Source: Bradyrhizobium septentrionale (GTDB lineage Bacteria; Pseudomonadota; Alphaproteobacteria; Rhizobiales; Xanthobacteraceae). Taken from it: a DNA stretch of 64,000 bases. Positions 1-8,955 of the stretch are shown in pieces. Made by a program: the position numbers and the translations under genes. The notes under the pieces were generated by a model that saw only the letters and a program-made list of their open reading frames with translations, was not told the DNA's origin and ran no database searches. The stretch lies in the NCBI RefSeq assembly GCF_011516645.4, contig NZ_CP088285.1:5412501-5476500 (forward strand). Reading direction: 5' to 3'. Position 1 is the first letter of the stretch; each line of letters opens with the position of its first letter.

Positions 1-549
1 AGGACGCCGCTGCGCAGCACAGCGCGCCGCAGGGAGCTGTCAGTCGGCCATTGGTCCTCCCGGAAGGTTACGATCACGATCTGCGTTTGATGGTGGGAGA
101 TGTCCCACCGTGGCCCGGGGTTCCTCCTGAGCAGGCGCAGGACATAGTCCAAGCTGGACGGCAGCAACCTGCGTGGTCCGCCTCGACCTGGTCGCTGCAG
201 ATGCCGCTCGACTTTGATTTGAGTATGTGGCCGACCTTGGAAGCATCGCCAACGCACTCTGCCAGGGCTCGCTCAGACGCTTACGGCGGTCTTGAGGTGT
301 CGTTTATTGCTCTTCCGCGAAGCAACAACAAGGATGCAGAACATCTCGCAGGTAGGCTGGACTTACCATGTCGAAGGCCGAGCATAACCTTGAACCGGTA
401 CCCCACGGGCAATTCGTGAGCGAAACAAACAAACGACCACAGGCGCTAAAGTCGAAAAAATATGCGAGATGATCTGTCGCGCGCTGTCCTTGCTTCCGCT
501 GTAGCGAGGAGCTTGCGCGGCGGCAAATGCAAGAACCGGCTCGGTAGGA
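1..549. other. Unassigned left edge
   Basis: I see no recognisable gene here. A frame is open on the plus strand from the window edge to about 419 and another on the minus strand at 40-252. Neither contains a motif or composition I can place. Given the neighbouring wreckage this is probably decayed coding sequence. Confidence 0.3.
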
Positions 550-1080
550 CTAACTGAAAAGCCTAATTGCGATCGATGATGAGAGGGAGCGAAGCAAGCC
601 AGTGCGATCCATCGCCGCCGGCCGCTGTCCGATGGGATTTGAGCAGAACAGCGGCCAGGCTCTCGCCAAGCTCCGGCCCGAAAGAATCTTGCGCGGCCAA
701 GTAATCGAGCGTCTTAGGTTCGTCGAACCGAACCATTTCGACGGCCCATTCGACAACCGGTCCGGTCCCTCCGATTGCCGGACCATCGCGCCCGCGTATG
801 ATTGGCACCATCCCGCGGTAGATGGAGGGGCGTAGAGCTTGTTGATGGCAATCTCATCCTCGCAAGCGCGCCGCCGCTTCTCCAATGTCGAGTAGTCGAG
901 ATAGGGAAGCTTGACCGCTCGCTTGACCTTCAAGACGCGCGAAGGTTCGAGAAAGACGATCGAACAATGGGTGTCGATCCGTTGCACTGGCACGTTCGGC
1001 GGGCCAGAGCCGGCCAGGAACGACAATGCGGCGGCCTGGCCTGCCTCGTCCGCGTCGGTCGATGATGCCGGCGTCATCAC
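550..1080 (-). pseudogene. Broken aminoglycoside-phosphotransferase / AAA ATPase (COG2187) N-terminal fragment
   Basis: The first 90 or so residues match the start of the COG2187 family (kinase-like domain plus ATP-binding domain), including a segment reading IDTHCSIVFLEPSRVLKVKR and LPYLDYSTLEKR. Around 811-830 the reading frame changes; the continuation (GPVVEWAVEMVRFDEPKTL, then LGESLAAVLLKSH) lies in another minus-strand frame at 563-811. After that the gene stops, at roughly a third of the family's usual length of about 500 residues, so the ATPase half is gone. Its start overlaps the stop of the upstream alcohol dehydrogenase tail (GTGATGA arrangement), suggesting they were once one transcript. 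The function of the family is not established. Confidence 0.7.
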
Positions 1081-1300
1081 GGTTTCAGAACGGCTGCGCC
1101 GACGAGCTTGCCGTCGCGCAGGTGGGCTAGAGCGTCATTCGCCTGATCCAACGGGAATACGGCGACGTGTGTCCGGATACCAACTTTCGCCGCAATCGTG
1201 AGAAAGTCGGCGCCATCCTGCCGACAGAGACGATCTGCCGTTCACCCCAATCAACGACAAGGCGCTGGCGTTGCCACCGCTCGACATGAACCTGGCGCAC
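1079..1300 (-). pseudogene. C-terminal remnant of a zinc-type alcohol dehydrogenase
   Basis: Translating the minus strand gives a tail typical of NAD(P)-dependent medium-chain alcohol dehydrogenases: WGERQIVSV, then after a frame change FLTIAAKVGIRTHVAVFPL, DQANDALAHLRDGKLVGAAV and a stop. Only about the last 70 codons remain and at least one indel separates the two blocks (near 1215). The catalytic and zinc-binding N-terminal part is absent. The neighbouring hypothetical gene upstream appears to run directly into it, which suggests a deletion removed the rest. Confidence 0.65.
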
Positions 1301-1712
1301 GACCTGGTGAGTCGGACACGGGTCTCGCGACCCGATAGGGATGCATGCCGTCCGCCTCGTGGATTGAGACATATTCGCCGATCCGAAAGCGCTCGTTGCC
1401 GAAATGATATCCGGCTTCATCGGCGGCTGCGCCGGCGACGTCGTAGTGGAAGCGCGAGCTGTCGCTCGGTCCGCGCACAAGGTGGCCAAGCTGATCGCCT
1501 TCGGCGGGTCGTTGTCGAACGACGCGGCAGGCCTCGCGATGCGCTTTCCAGGTCTCGACATCGATTCGCGATGCTGTGTCTAGCGGGGCGACGATGATAT
1601 AGCCGATCGCGGAGGCGCCCTCGGGGTAATCATGCTCGCGTGCACGTTCGAGCCGGACCAATGAGTGCGGCAACGCAGTGTTTTGCAGAGGTTTGAAAGC
1701 CGCACGATTCAT
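1251..1712 (-). CDS. Conserved hypothetical protein of Rhizobiales, possibly C-terminally altered
   Basis: The protein begins MNRAAFKPLQNTALPHS and continues with EGASAIGYIIVAPLD, EACRVVRQRP and EAGYHFGNERFRIGEYVSI. I recall this pattern from an uncharacterised protein of about 135 residues in Bradyrhizobium and Rhodopseudomonas; no catalytic motif is apparent. I start it at the ATG at 1712 rather than the frame's upstream alternative because family similarity begins there. The last 20 or so residues (after YRVARPVS) look unrelated and run into the alcohol dehydrogenase remnant, so the native stop has probably been lost. A FixK-type box lies about 80 bp upstream, which suits an oxygen-limited expression pattern. 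Confidence 0.5.
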   Translation of the reverse strand: MNRAAFKPLQNTALPHSLVRLERAREHDYPEGASAIGYIIVAPLDTASRIDVETWKAHREACRVVRQRPAEGDQLGHLVRGPSDSSRFHYDVAGAAADEAGYHFGNERFRIGEYVSIHEADGMHPYRVARPVSDSPGRAPGSCRAVATPAPCR

Positions 1713-1786
1713 CGAAATCTCCCTGAGCGCGCCCGGTGCTGTCGGCCAAAACGTGCCAAATCGTAAGCCTTCGGCCCGCAAAGCCG

Positions 1787-1800
1787 TTGATTTGCGTCAA
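1787..1800. promoter_or_regulatory. FixK/FNR-type box
   Basis: TTGATTTGCGTCAA matches the TTGAT-N4-ATCAA consensus at 9 of 10 fixed positions. It lies between the minus-strand hypothetical gene (ATG at 1712) and the plus-strand Mla-like operon. With activator centre at -41.5 the predicted minus transcript would start near 1752, about 40 nt before that ATG, and the plus transcript near 1835. Confidence 0.6.
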
Positions 1801-1894
1801 GAACGTCCTCGAGGCCGTTGAAGCCAATTGCGTTGTGTCAAACACCGTTGCCGCCAGCCTCCTATGCCTGATCGGTGAACTCGGAGTTGGTCCC

Positions 1895-3000
1895 TTGCTT
1901 GACGTACCGGCATTGACAGTGAACGCAGACGATCCGCACGTGCTCACCGCATGCGGGGCCTGGAACGTTGCCAATGTCGAGCAGTTGGAACAGCTGTGCG
2001 AGCGTGCCGCGCGCACCGACATCGGGTCGATTGATCTGCGTCGTGTCACCGCGCTCGACACGGTCGGGGCTTGGCTGCTTGAAAGGTTGGCCCGCGGTGG
2101 CGCAACCAGAGCAGCCCTCACCGGTGCCGACGGTCCGTACGGCGACCTGCTGGAAGAGGTGCGCGAACTGAACCGTTCCGTGCCTGCCGAACGCGGATCC
2201 GTTAATCCTCTGCTGGCGAAGCTCGACCAACTCGGTCGCGGCAGCAGACGGCTGGCGACCGATTCCACGGCCTTGCTGCATATGCTCGGCGCAATCAGCA
2301 TGGCGCTGCTCGGCGTTCTCAGGCATCCGCGGTCATTTCGGCTGACTTCGACCGTCTATCAGCTCGGCAGGGTGGGATGGCATGCGGTGCCGATCATGGC
2401 GCTGATCACGCTCCTGATCGCGGCCATCATCGCTCAGCAAGGGATTGTCCATTTCAGTCGTTTCGGCGCGGAGTCCTGTGTCGTTGACATGGTCGGCATC
2501 CTCGTGCTGCGCGAGATCGGGGTGCTGATCGTCGCTATCATGGTGGCCGGTGATCGGGCAGCGCCTATACGGCTGAGATCGGCGCGATGAAGATGCGTGA
2601 GGAGATTGATGCCCTCAGCACCATGGCGCTCGATCCGGTTGCGGTCCTGATCCTGCCGCGGATCCTGGCGCTCGTGGTGGCGCTGCCGATCCTTGCCTTT
2701 CTCGGATCGCTCGCGGCGCTGTATGGTGGCGGTCTCATCGCTTGGCTCTATGGCGGGATGAGTCCCGCGATTTTCATTGCGCGCCTCCACGAGGCGGTTT
2801 CCGTCACGCATTTCGAGGTCGGCATCATCAAGGCGCCGTTCATGGCGCTCGTGATCGGCGCGGCTGTGGAGGGGCTGAGCGTCAAGGGCAGCGCGGAGTC
2901 GCTGGGACAGCAGACGACGGCGTCGGTCGTGAAATCGATCTTTCTTGTAATCGTGCTCGACGGGCTGTTCGCGGTCTTTTTTGCTTCGATCGGGATGTAG
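1895..3000 (+). pseudogene. MlaE-like ABC permease with STAS-like N-terminus, frameshifted
   Basis: The encoded protein resembles the inner-membrane permease of Mla-type (MCE) lipid transporters with an N-terminal STAS-like domain (ACGAWNVANVEQLEQLC, TDIGSIDLRRVTALDTVGA). Membrane segments follow (WHAVPIMALITLLIAAIIA). At about 2551-2554 a one-base loss shifts the frame: the first part ends at 2590, while the family motif SGSAYTAEIGAMKMREEIDA continues in the next frame and runs to a stop at 3000 with the usual C-terminal membrane helices. An open frame extends upstream to 1736 but would include the FixK box. I prefer a TTG at 1895 with GGAG 8 nt upstream, or GTG at 1919. It heads an operon with the ATPase and MCE genes. 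A functional full-length permease is unlikely. Confidence 0.7.
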
Positions 3001-3002
3001 TC

Positions 3003-3732
3003 ATGGCTGGCTCCACGGCGATCCATATCCGAAATCTGGTGGTTGGCTTCGGCAACAAAACGATCCTCAACCATCTCAATCTTGACGTGAAGGACGGGGA
3101 GATACTTGGCCTTGTTGGCGCATCGGGAGGCGGCAAATCGGTGCTGATGCGGGCCTTGTCGGCCTGTTGCCGAAACGCGGCGGGCAGATCGACTTTGAGC
3201 GAGAAAAGTGAGCGCCGCTGGGGTATCCTGTTTCAACAGGAAGCCCTCTTCTTGGCCTTGACGGCGCGACAGAATGTCCAGTTTCCGCTACGCGAAAATG
3301 CACACCTGTCGCCACGGCTCCTTGATGAGATCGCGGATGCCAAGCTCGAGATGGTGGGCCTCACACGGGCGGACGGAGACTTTTCCTTCCGAACTTTCGG
3401 GTGGAATGACGAAGCGGGTGGCTCTCGCACGGGCGCTTGCGTTGGATCCCGCTCTCTTGTTTCTGGACGAGCCAACCTCCGGCCTCGATCCAATAGCAGC
3501 GGGCGAATTCGACGCCTTGATTCGGACGCTACACCGGACGCTTCGCTTCACCGTGTTCATGGTGACGCACGACTTGAACAGCTTGCAAGCGATCTGCGAC
3601 CGGGTTGCCGCGCTCGCTGACGGGCGGATTGTAACTGTCGGCCCGCTGTCTTCCGTGCTCGGATCCGACCATCCTTGGGTCAAGGCTTACTTTCACGGAG
3701 CTCGAGCGCAGACGGTCGGCTTCGGCTCCTAG
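3003..3732 (+). pseudogene. MlaF-like ABC transporter ATPase, multiply frameshifted
   Basis: This starts 3 nt after the permease stop. The Walker A motif (GASGGGKS) and a Q-loop region (GILFQQEALF) are readable in one frame. The ABC signature and Walker B (LSGGMTKRVALARALALDPA, LLFLDEPTSGLDP) and the H-loop (FMVTHD) are in another, with a frame change near 3390. A second disturbance lies near 3165-3210, where the family's GLLPKRGGQIDFE segment is out of frame and about 20-30 residues after Walker A appear shortened. At least two lesions make this a pseudogene. When intact it would power retrograde or anterograde phospholipid movement with the permease and MCE protein. Confidence 0.75.
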
Positions 3733-3747
3733 GCAGTAGAGATAGAT

Positions 3748-4860
3748 ATGGAAATTCGCGCGCCCTACATCGTTATCGGTGCATTCGTATTGTCGGCAAT
3801 CGTCGCCGTATTCGGCTTCGTCTACTGGCTGAACAACGTTGGCGGCATTGGCAAGCGGGAGTCCTATCAGCTCGTCTTTACGGATCCGGTGCCCGGGCCC
3901 TGGTTGGCGCAGGCGTTCTCTTCAACGGTATCCGCGTTGGCGAGGTCACAGACCTTGAGCTGGTTCCAGAACGCCCGCGCGAGGTTCCCGCCAAGATCGC
4001 GGTCGCCGAGCGCACGCCGGTGCATAGCGACACGCGTGTCGGTCTTGATTTCCAGGGAATAACCGGCGTTCCGGTGATCGCGCTGGAAGGTGGTGATGAT
4101 CCCGAGGCGCCGCCGGCGCGCGAACCACTGGTGGCCGAAAAGGGCGCGGGGCGGAGCATGACGCAGGCTGCCCGCGATGCGCTACGCCGGGTGGATACCG
4201 TTCTGTCCGAGAATGCCGTACCGCTGCACAGCACCATCGACAATCTCAGCACATTCGCCGAAGGACTAGCGCGCAACACGCCGAAACTCGACAGTATCGT
4301 GGCGGGACTTTGAGCGGATGACCGGCGGAGCGCCTGCGCCGCGCAAAGTGGTGTACGACCTTCGCGCGGCGGACAGCTTTGGAGCGCAACGCCATACGAA
4401 CCTGCCCGTACCGCTGATCGTAGCGGAGCCGACCGCGATCACCCGACTGCAAACTCAGCGCTTTCTGTTCACGCCGGATGAGGAAACTCAAGGGTTCGAG
4501 GGGGCGCAGTGGAGCGATAGTCTGCCGGCGTTGGTGCAGGCGCGGGTGCTGCAGAGCTTCGAGAACTATGACATCGCACATGCGCCCCTGCGCGCCGACA
4601 CTGCTGTAGCTGTAGAGGGGGCATCGCGCCTTCTGATCGACTTGCGTCGCTTCGAGATCGCGCTTGGGCCTCAGCCGAAGGCGATTATCGTACTATCAGC
4701 CAAGATCGTGGATCCGGACGGTCACCTCAAGGCGGCGCAACTCTTCGAGGAAGCCCGAACGATCGACACCCTTGCGCCCGCTAACGCCGCCGCGGCCTTC
4801 GACACGGCCTTTGGCGCGCTGGCGCGCAAGCTCGTGACGTGGGCATCGGCATCGACATGA
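3748..4860 (+). pseudogene. MCE (MlaD-like) protein fused to an ABC-transporter auxiliary lipoprotein domain, frameshifted
   Basis: The N-terminus has a signal-anchor (YIVIGAFVLSAIVAVFGFVY) and the start of an MCE domain. A one-base loss near 3897 moves the rest of the MCE domain (GAGVLFNGIRVGEVTDLELV, LDFQGITGVPVIALEGG) to another frame. A second lesion, an extra T near 4311, creates the stop after DSIVAGL. Reading past it, the frame that opens at ATG 4318 encodes a 180-residue domain of the PqiC/auxiliary-lipoprotein type (KVVYDLRAADSF, SDSLPALVQARVLQSFEN). Restoring both bases gives one continuous MCE-auxiliary fusion, an arrangement that would tether the substrate-binding ring to its lipoprotein partner. 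The 180-residue part could still be made independently. Confidence 0.65.
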
Positions 4861-5053
4861 GTGAGCGAGAAGGCATTTGTTTTGCAAAGCAGTCGATGGC
4901 TGGAGATCGCGACGCCAGCCGGATGGTCGGTCCGGATAAGTATCAGCAAGGTTCCGAACCTGGCCCCTTCCTCGGCCAGCGAAGAAGCGCAATCGGACGG
5001 CCAGCGCACCTCTCGGGTACTTGATCCGGATCGGTTTTGGCGCCGCGCCGCGA

Positions 5054-5067
5054 TTGACATGTGTCAG
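5054..5067. promoter_or_regulatory. Degenerate FixK/FNR-type box
   Basis: TTGACATGTGTCAG matches 7 of 10 consensus positions. Its centre is 70 bp upstream of the CBS-protein ATG at 5130, which would place a start site near 5102. The intact CBS-BON gene further right has a similarly placed and better box, which supports the reading. Confidence 0.35.
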
Positions 5068-5129
5068 GCGCGAACAGACGGCCGGTGCAAAGCTACGAGC
5101 GTAACCACCAAGCCCAACGGAGGCTAGCC

Positions 5130-5591
5130 ATGTTTGCGATGGACGTAATGCGCACCTCGTTCGCGACGATTAAGCCAGAAGCACACTTGCTTGATGCCGC
5201 GCGGCTGTTGCTAGAGACCGGTCAGCGAGGTTTACCGGTGCTCGACGGGACCGGATCTTTGGCCGGCGTAATCTCGGAAGGCGACTTCCTTCATCGGCGA
5301 TAACTCGGTGTGCACTGCCCCGAAGGGTTTTGGCTCGAATGGCTGCTCAGCAGAGAGGAAGGAAAGCTCGTTCGCGAGCGGACACGAGCCCTCCGCGTTG
5401 ATGCCGTTATGAGCCGTAAACCCGTCTGGGTGGAGGAGTGTGCAACGGTTGATGAGATTGTTGCTGAAATGGACAGTCGTCAGATTTCGCAGGTGCTGGT
5501 GCTTCGTGACGCGCGGGTTGTCGGTATCGTGGGCCGCTTGCAGCTACTTGTGGCGCTCGAGCGAAGCCTGGCCGGAGTTCCGGCCGAATAA
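5130..5591 (+). pseudogene. Two-CBS-domain protein interrupted by an in-frame stop
   Basis: The ATG at 5130 is preceded by a GGAGG-like ribosome site. The first CBS motif (MDVMRTSFATIKPEAHLLDA, LPVLDGTGSLAGVISEGDFL) ends at a TAA at 5301-5303. The same frame reopens immediately and completes the second CBS motif (VMSRKPVWVEECATVDEIVA, ISQVLVLRDARVVGIVGR) up to 5591. A single GAA-to-TAA change explains the break, so this is a young nonsense mutation rather than two genes. CBS pairs bind adenosine nucleotides; the target of this protein is unknown. The position behind a FixK-like box suggests a role in low-oxygen metabolism. Confidence 0.7.
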
Positions 5592-5960
5592 GCCTTGTTG
5601 GCCCAGGCGAGCTGCAATCGGATCATCGTGTTGGGAAAAAGAAGCCCGGCGGATCGGGCGGGCTGTATCGAGACAACCGCAAGGAGGATGGGGCGCTCGC
5701 CTTAGTGACAGGTATTCAGCCCGACCCGGTCCGTCGAAGTTTGAGCTAGCGCAAAAGGATTCAACAAAAGTCGGGGCGGTGGTTGGACAGGATTCCGAAT
5801 GTGCTCGATGCATGGGCCGCACAACGGCTGGACGAACGCGATCGCGATCAGCAGATCCCCGGCTGTCGAGTGTCGGCTTCGGCGGGCCGGCACGTCGCGG
5901 ATCGAAGCGGTAAGAACACTCCGTCGAAGGGACGCTCTGAGGTCATAATCAGCCTGGACG
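5592..5960. other. Gap without a supportable gene
   Basis: Short open frames occur on both strands but none has recognisable content. A weak dyad (TTGA-N6-GCAA) near 5742 is too poor to call a FixK site. Confidence 0.4.
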
Positions 5961-7336
5961 TTAGGCAGCGCGCCTATGGGTCGCGCTGGATCGAGCCAGA
6001 TAGGCGTCGAAGGCGGAAGCCAACCTACGGACCAGGAATTCGGCTCCGTCGCTCACGGAGATCCGATCGTCCTTCATGGTCACGGCACCATCCGCGATGA
6101 GACTGAGAAAGCGCGCCCGGTCGACGACGGCAGTCCCCGGGTCCCGATTATGCGACCTAGCGATTCTGGACAAGTCCACGGTCATGTCGCACATGAGCCG
6201 CTCGATGATGTCGGCGCGGAAGCGGTCGTCTTCCGTGAAGGCGTAGCCCTTGATGGTTGCAAGCCGATCGTCGGCGACGCGTTCGAGATAGTCGCGGGTC
6301 GCGACCGCGTTTTGCACGAACCCTTTGCGGCATGATGGAGCTTGCTCCGATTCCGATCAGCGTGTCCGCAACATCGTCGGTATAGCCCTGGAAGTTTCTT
6401 CGTAGCCGCCCCTCCCGTCGTGCGATGGCGAGACTATCGTCGGGGAGGGCGAAGTGATCAAAGCCGATCCGCACGTAGCCGGCATCGACGAGTGCATCCG
6501 CGATCGCTTCGGACTGAAGGTGACGCTCGATGCTGTCGGGCAGGGCTTCCTCGCCGATCTTGCGCTGGTGACTTCCTGAACGAGGGAATATGCGCGTAGC
6601 CGAACACCGAGAACCGGTCGGGGCTCAGCTCGATGCACTTGGCGACGGTGTCCAGGCACGAGTCCATCGTCTGAAGCGGCCAGCCGTACAGCAAGTCGAA
6701 GTTCAGATTCCCGATTCCTGCGCGTCGCAGCAATTCGACGCACCTGGTAGTCTGATCGAAGCTCTGGAGGCGATTGATCGCGCACTGGACCGCCGGATCG
6801 AAGCTTTGAACGCCGAGGCTCACGCGGTTGACGCCGCTGAAACCCAGAGCTTCCGACATGGGCTCGGTCAAAGTCCGCGGGGCGATCTCCACGGCGATCT
6901 CGGCGTCGGGCAGCACGAAGTAGGAATAGCGCAGCGCGCCGACGAGGTCGGCGAAAGTGTCCGGCGTCATGATCGCCGGTGTGCCGCCACCGAAGTGGAT
7001 GTGTGAGATCGGTTGCCGATGACCGATGGTATCCGCGACCAGGTGCGCTTCGGTACGCAGACCCGACGCGTACACGGCGATAGGATCGTCGCGTTTGCTG
7101 ATCGAGGTGTGGCAACCACAGTACCAGCACGTGGATCGACAGAATGGCACATGTAGGTAGATCGAGGCGGGTCGCCGGGGCGTTATCGACTTCAACCATC
7201 GACGGTAGTCAACCTCGCGGATCGTCGGATTGAAGTGCGGAGCCGTGGGATAGCTGGTGTCAGCGGGGGAGCCGGTCCGGTCCGTATCGTCTTGCGAGAT
7301 CTGAGTGCATTGTCTGCCTTTCCTCTGGGCGGACAT
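5961..7336 (-). pseudogene. hemN: Oxygen-independent coproporphyrinogen III dehydrogenase, frameshifted
   Basis: HemN converts coproporphyrinogen III to protoporphyrinogen IX anaerobically with radical SAM chemistry, supplying heme for cytochromes such as the cbb3 oxidase to the right. The family landmarks are visible: TSYPTAPHF near the N-terminus, the iron-sulfur motif CRSTCWYCGC, the HFGGGTPA segment and NRVSLGVQSFD. The frame breaks near 6560 (after FSVFGYAHIPSF), resumes as RIGFDHFALPDDSLAIARRE in a second frame, then breaks again near 6320 before the C-terminal domain (TRDYLERVADDRLATIKGY). Two indels in an otherwise well-preserved gene indicate recent inactivation. The start is uncertain: family similarity begins near 7255 and the nearest upstream ATG-type codon is at 7336. 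Confidence 0.8.
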
Positions 7337-7360
7337 TGCAGGAAGTCGCGTTCGCAAACA

Positions 7361-7374
7361 TTGCGTCAGGTCAA
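7361..7374. promoter_or_regulatory. Possible FixK/FNR-type box upstream of hemN
   Basis: TTGCGTCAGGTCAA keeps 7 of 10 consensus positions, with the 3' half better preserved. hemN of Bradyrhizobium is a known FixK target in general, which makes the position plausible. The match alone is weak. Confidence 0.3.
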
Positions 7375-7442
7375 CTTCGAGCAAGCTAGAAACGTTTGAA
7401 GACGACAAGGATCGTGTCCACGCTTGCGTCCTCCCCGCGGTT

Positions 7443-7882
7443 TCACCGGTTATCGGCTTTCCAATGGCCCTGCTTCTTCAAGACATTAGCGACCTCCCTG
7501 GGCATGTAGGTTTCGTCGTGCTTCGCCAGAACTGGGTCGGCGCGGAACATGCTCGATGCGTCGAGCGCGCCCTCCGCGACAACGCCCTGTCCCTCCCTGA
7601 ACAGGTCCGGCAAGATGCCTCTGTAGCTGACCGGGACGCTGGCTCCTCCGTCGGCGATGCTGATCGTGGCCGTCAGACCGCCCTGCGCGCCAGCGAGCCC
7701 GGCTGGACCACATCCGCCGAGCCGGAAGCGCTTGCCCGCTCCGATGTGGCGCTCGGCTGCCATCGTGGGTGTAGTGAAGAACACGATGGAATCACGGAGC
7801 CCGCTGAGAACCAGTCCCGCCGCGAAGCCGAGGACTGCGAGGGAACTACCGATCATCACAGGCGCCGTTGTTTACGTGTCAT
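7443..7882 (-). pseudogene. ccmE: Cytochrome c maturation heme chaperone CcmE, damaged
   Basis: CcmE carries heme covalently in the periplasm and hands it to apocytochromes c. The membrane anchor ([20 protein letters not shown]), [28 protein letters not shown] and the heme-binding segment [13 protein letters not shown] with its histidine are all recognisable. The native start (MTRKQRRL) at 7882 is separated from the rest by a one-base loss giving an immediate stop, so an open frame begins only at 7859. Residues after RFRLGG are read out of frame for about ten codons ([10 protein letters not shown] in place of a PGSL-type loop) before the frame is restored, meaning compensating indels. Either lesion may abolish function. 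Confidence 0.75.
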
Positions 7883-8287
7883 GTCTTTCCGCGCTCGTGG
7901 TTACGCTGTGCGCTCGTTGGTTACGCCAACACCTATTTCGATGGCCTGGATCACGCCGACACTTTGCGCCAGCTCAAACCGAAGACGCGCCGTCCGGATC
8001 GTCTACGTCCGACGCACCAGCTTTGCGGCCTTCCGGACTGCGTTGGCCAAGATGGTGCCGGGGCGTTCAACGACCAGCCAGAAGCCCAGATTGGTCGGCG
8101 GAACGCCGGCCGCGCAGCCGCCCGACTTCGGATCCCGAATGAAGTCGGTCATGTGGGCGCGATGCGCGCCTTCGAACGACGCGGACGCCGCAATTGGTGT
8201 TCGTGAACTGCTCGCGGCCCCCATTTTGGTGGGGTGTCGCGCGGCCGGCTTTCGTGGTTGCTTTGGTCGCGATGGCCGCTCGCGCTC
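7883..8287. other. Gap without a supportable gene
   Basis: Open frames exist on both strands, including one of 73 codons on the minus strand at 8003-8224 ending in LGFWLVVERPGTILANAVRK, but I cannot assign any to a family. The stretch probably contains remains of a gene between ccmE and fixK. Confidence 0.35.
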
Positions 8288-8932
8288 CTACGCCGTAGCC
8301 AGACGATTCAGCGTCGCATGATTGTGCAGCTCGACACGACGCGAGGTCGGCAGCGAAATCGCGCCGCTCTGCTCGAGTTGGGTGAAGGTCCGCGACACGG
8401 TCTCGATCGTCAGACCAAGGTAGTCGGCGATGTCTTGCCGTGACATCGACAGTTCGACGACGTTATTCTTCGCGACGCGGCGTTGCATGTCGAGCAGGAA
8501 GCCGACGACCCGCTCTTGAGTAGTGCTGATCAGGAGACCCAGATGCTCCTGGAAACGGCGCAACTCGCGCGCGGTTGCATTCCAGAGCTGGCGCGCTAGC
8601 TCCTTTTCTTGGGTGGCACGGGCCATCAGCGCGCTGCGCTTCACTGCCACGAGGCGGGTCTCACAGACCGCCTCGGCGGAAGATATGTGGGTTTCATCGG
8701 CCTCGAGACCAAAAATGTCTCCGGACAGGTAGAAGGCGCCGATCTGGCGGCGTCCGTCTTCCAGGATCCTGTAGGTCCGCACCGCGCCGGAGATCACCTG
8801 ATAGAGATACTCCGCGTCCTCGTCCTCGCCGTAGATCTCGGTGCTGCGGGCAAACCGCATCGAGGTACCCAGCGCGCTGAACGGGCCGGTCGCGGGAGCT
8901 GCTGCTGAAATGGCTCTGACCGGATGTGTCAA
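8288..8932 (-). CDS. fixK: FixK-type Crp/Fnr transcriptional activator
   Basis: The protein has a cyclic-nucleotide-binding-like sensor fold (EYLYQVISGAVRTYRILEDG, GAFYLSGDIFGLEA), a dimerisation helix (ARQLWNATARELRRFQEHLG) and a C-terminal winged helix (SRQDIADYLGLTIETVSRTF). It lacks the N-terminal cysteine cluster of Fnr, as FixK proteins do. FixK activates promoters with TTGAT-N4-ATCAA boxes and is itself switched on by phosphorylated FixJ. At the site equivalent to Cys183 of B. diazoefficiens FixK2, just before the recognition helix, this protein has serine (MSRQDI), so that redox control is not expected. The only start in frame is a TTG at 8932, lying where an insertion-sequence end appears to begin. 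The native promoter, and perhaps the first few codons, have been displaced. Confidence 0.8.
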   Translation of the reverse strand: MTHPVRAISAAAPATGPFSALGTSMRFARSTEIYGEDEDAEYLYQVISGAVRTYRILEDGRRQIGAFYLSGDIFGLEADETHISSAEAVCETRLVAVKRSALMARATQEKELARQLWNATARELRRFQEHLGLLISTTQERVVGFLLDMQRRVAKNNVVELSMSRQDIADYLGLTIETVSRTFTQLEQSGAISLPTSRRVELHNHATLNRLATA

Positions 8933-8955
8933 TCGGCCTCCAAATTTGACCCCTC

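Noticed and set aside
4861..5127. 88-codon plus-strand frame after the Mla-like operon
   Set aside because: No recognisable motif, no convincing ribosome site, and it overlaps the degenerate FixK box proposed for the CBS gene.
7305..8321. 338-codon plus-strand frame
   Set aside because: It runs antisense to hemN and ccmE remnants and has the composition of a shadow frame.
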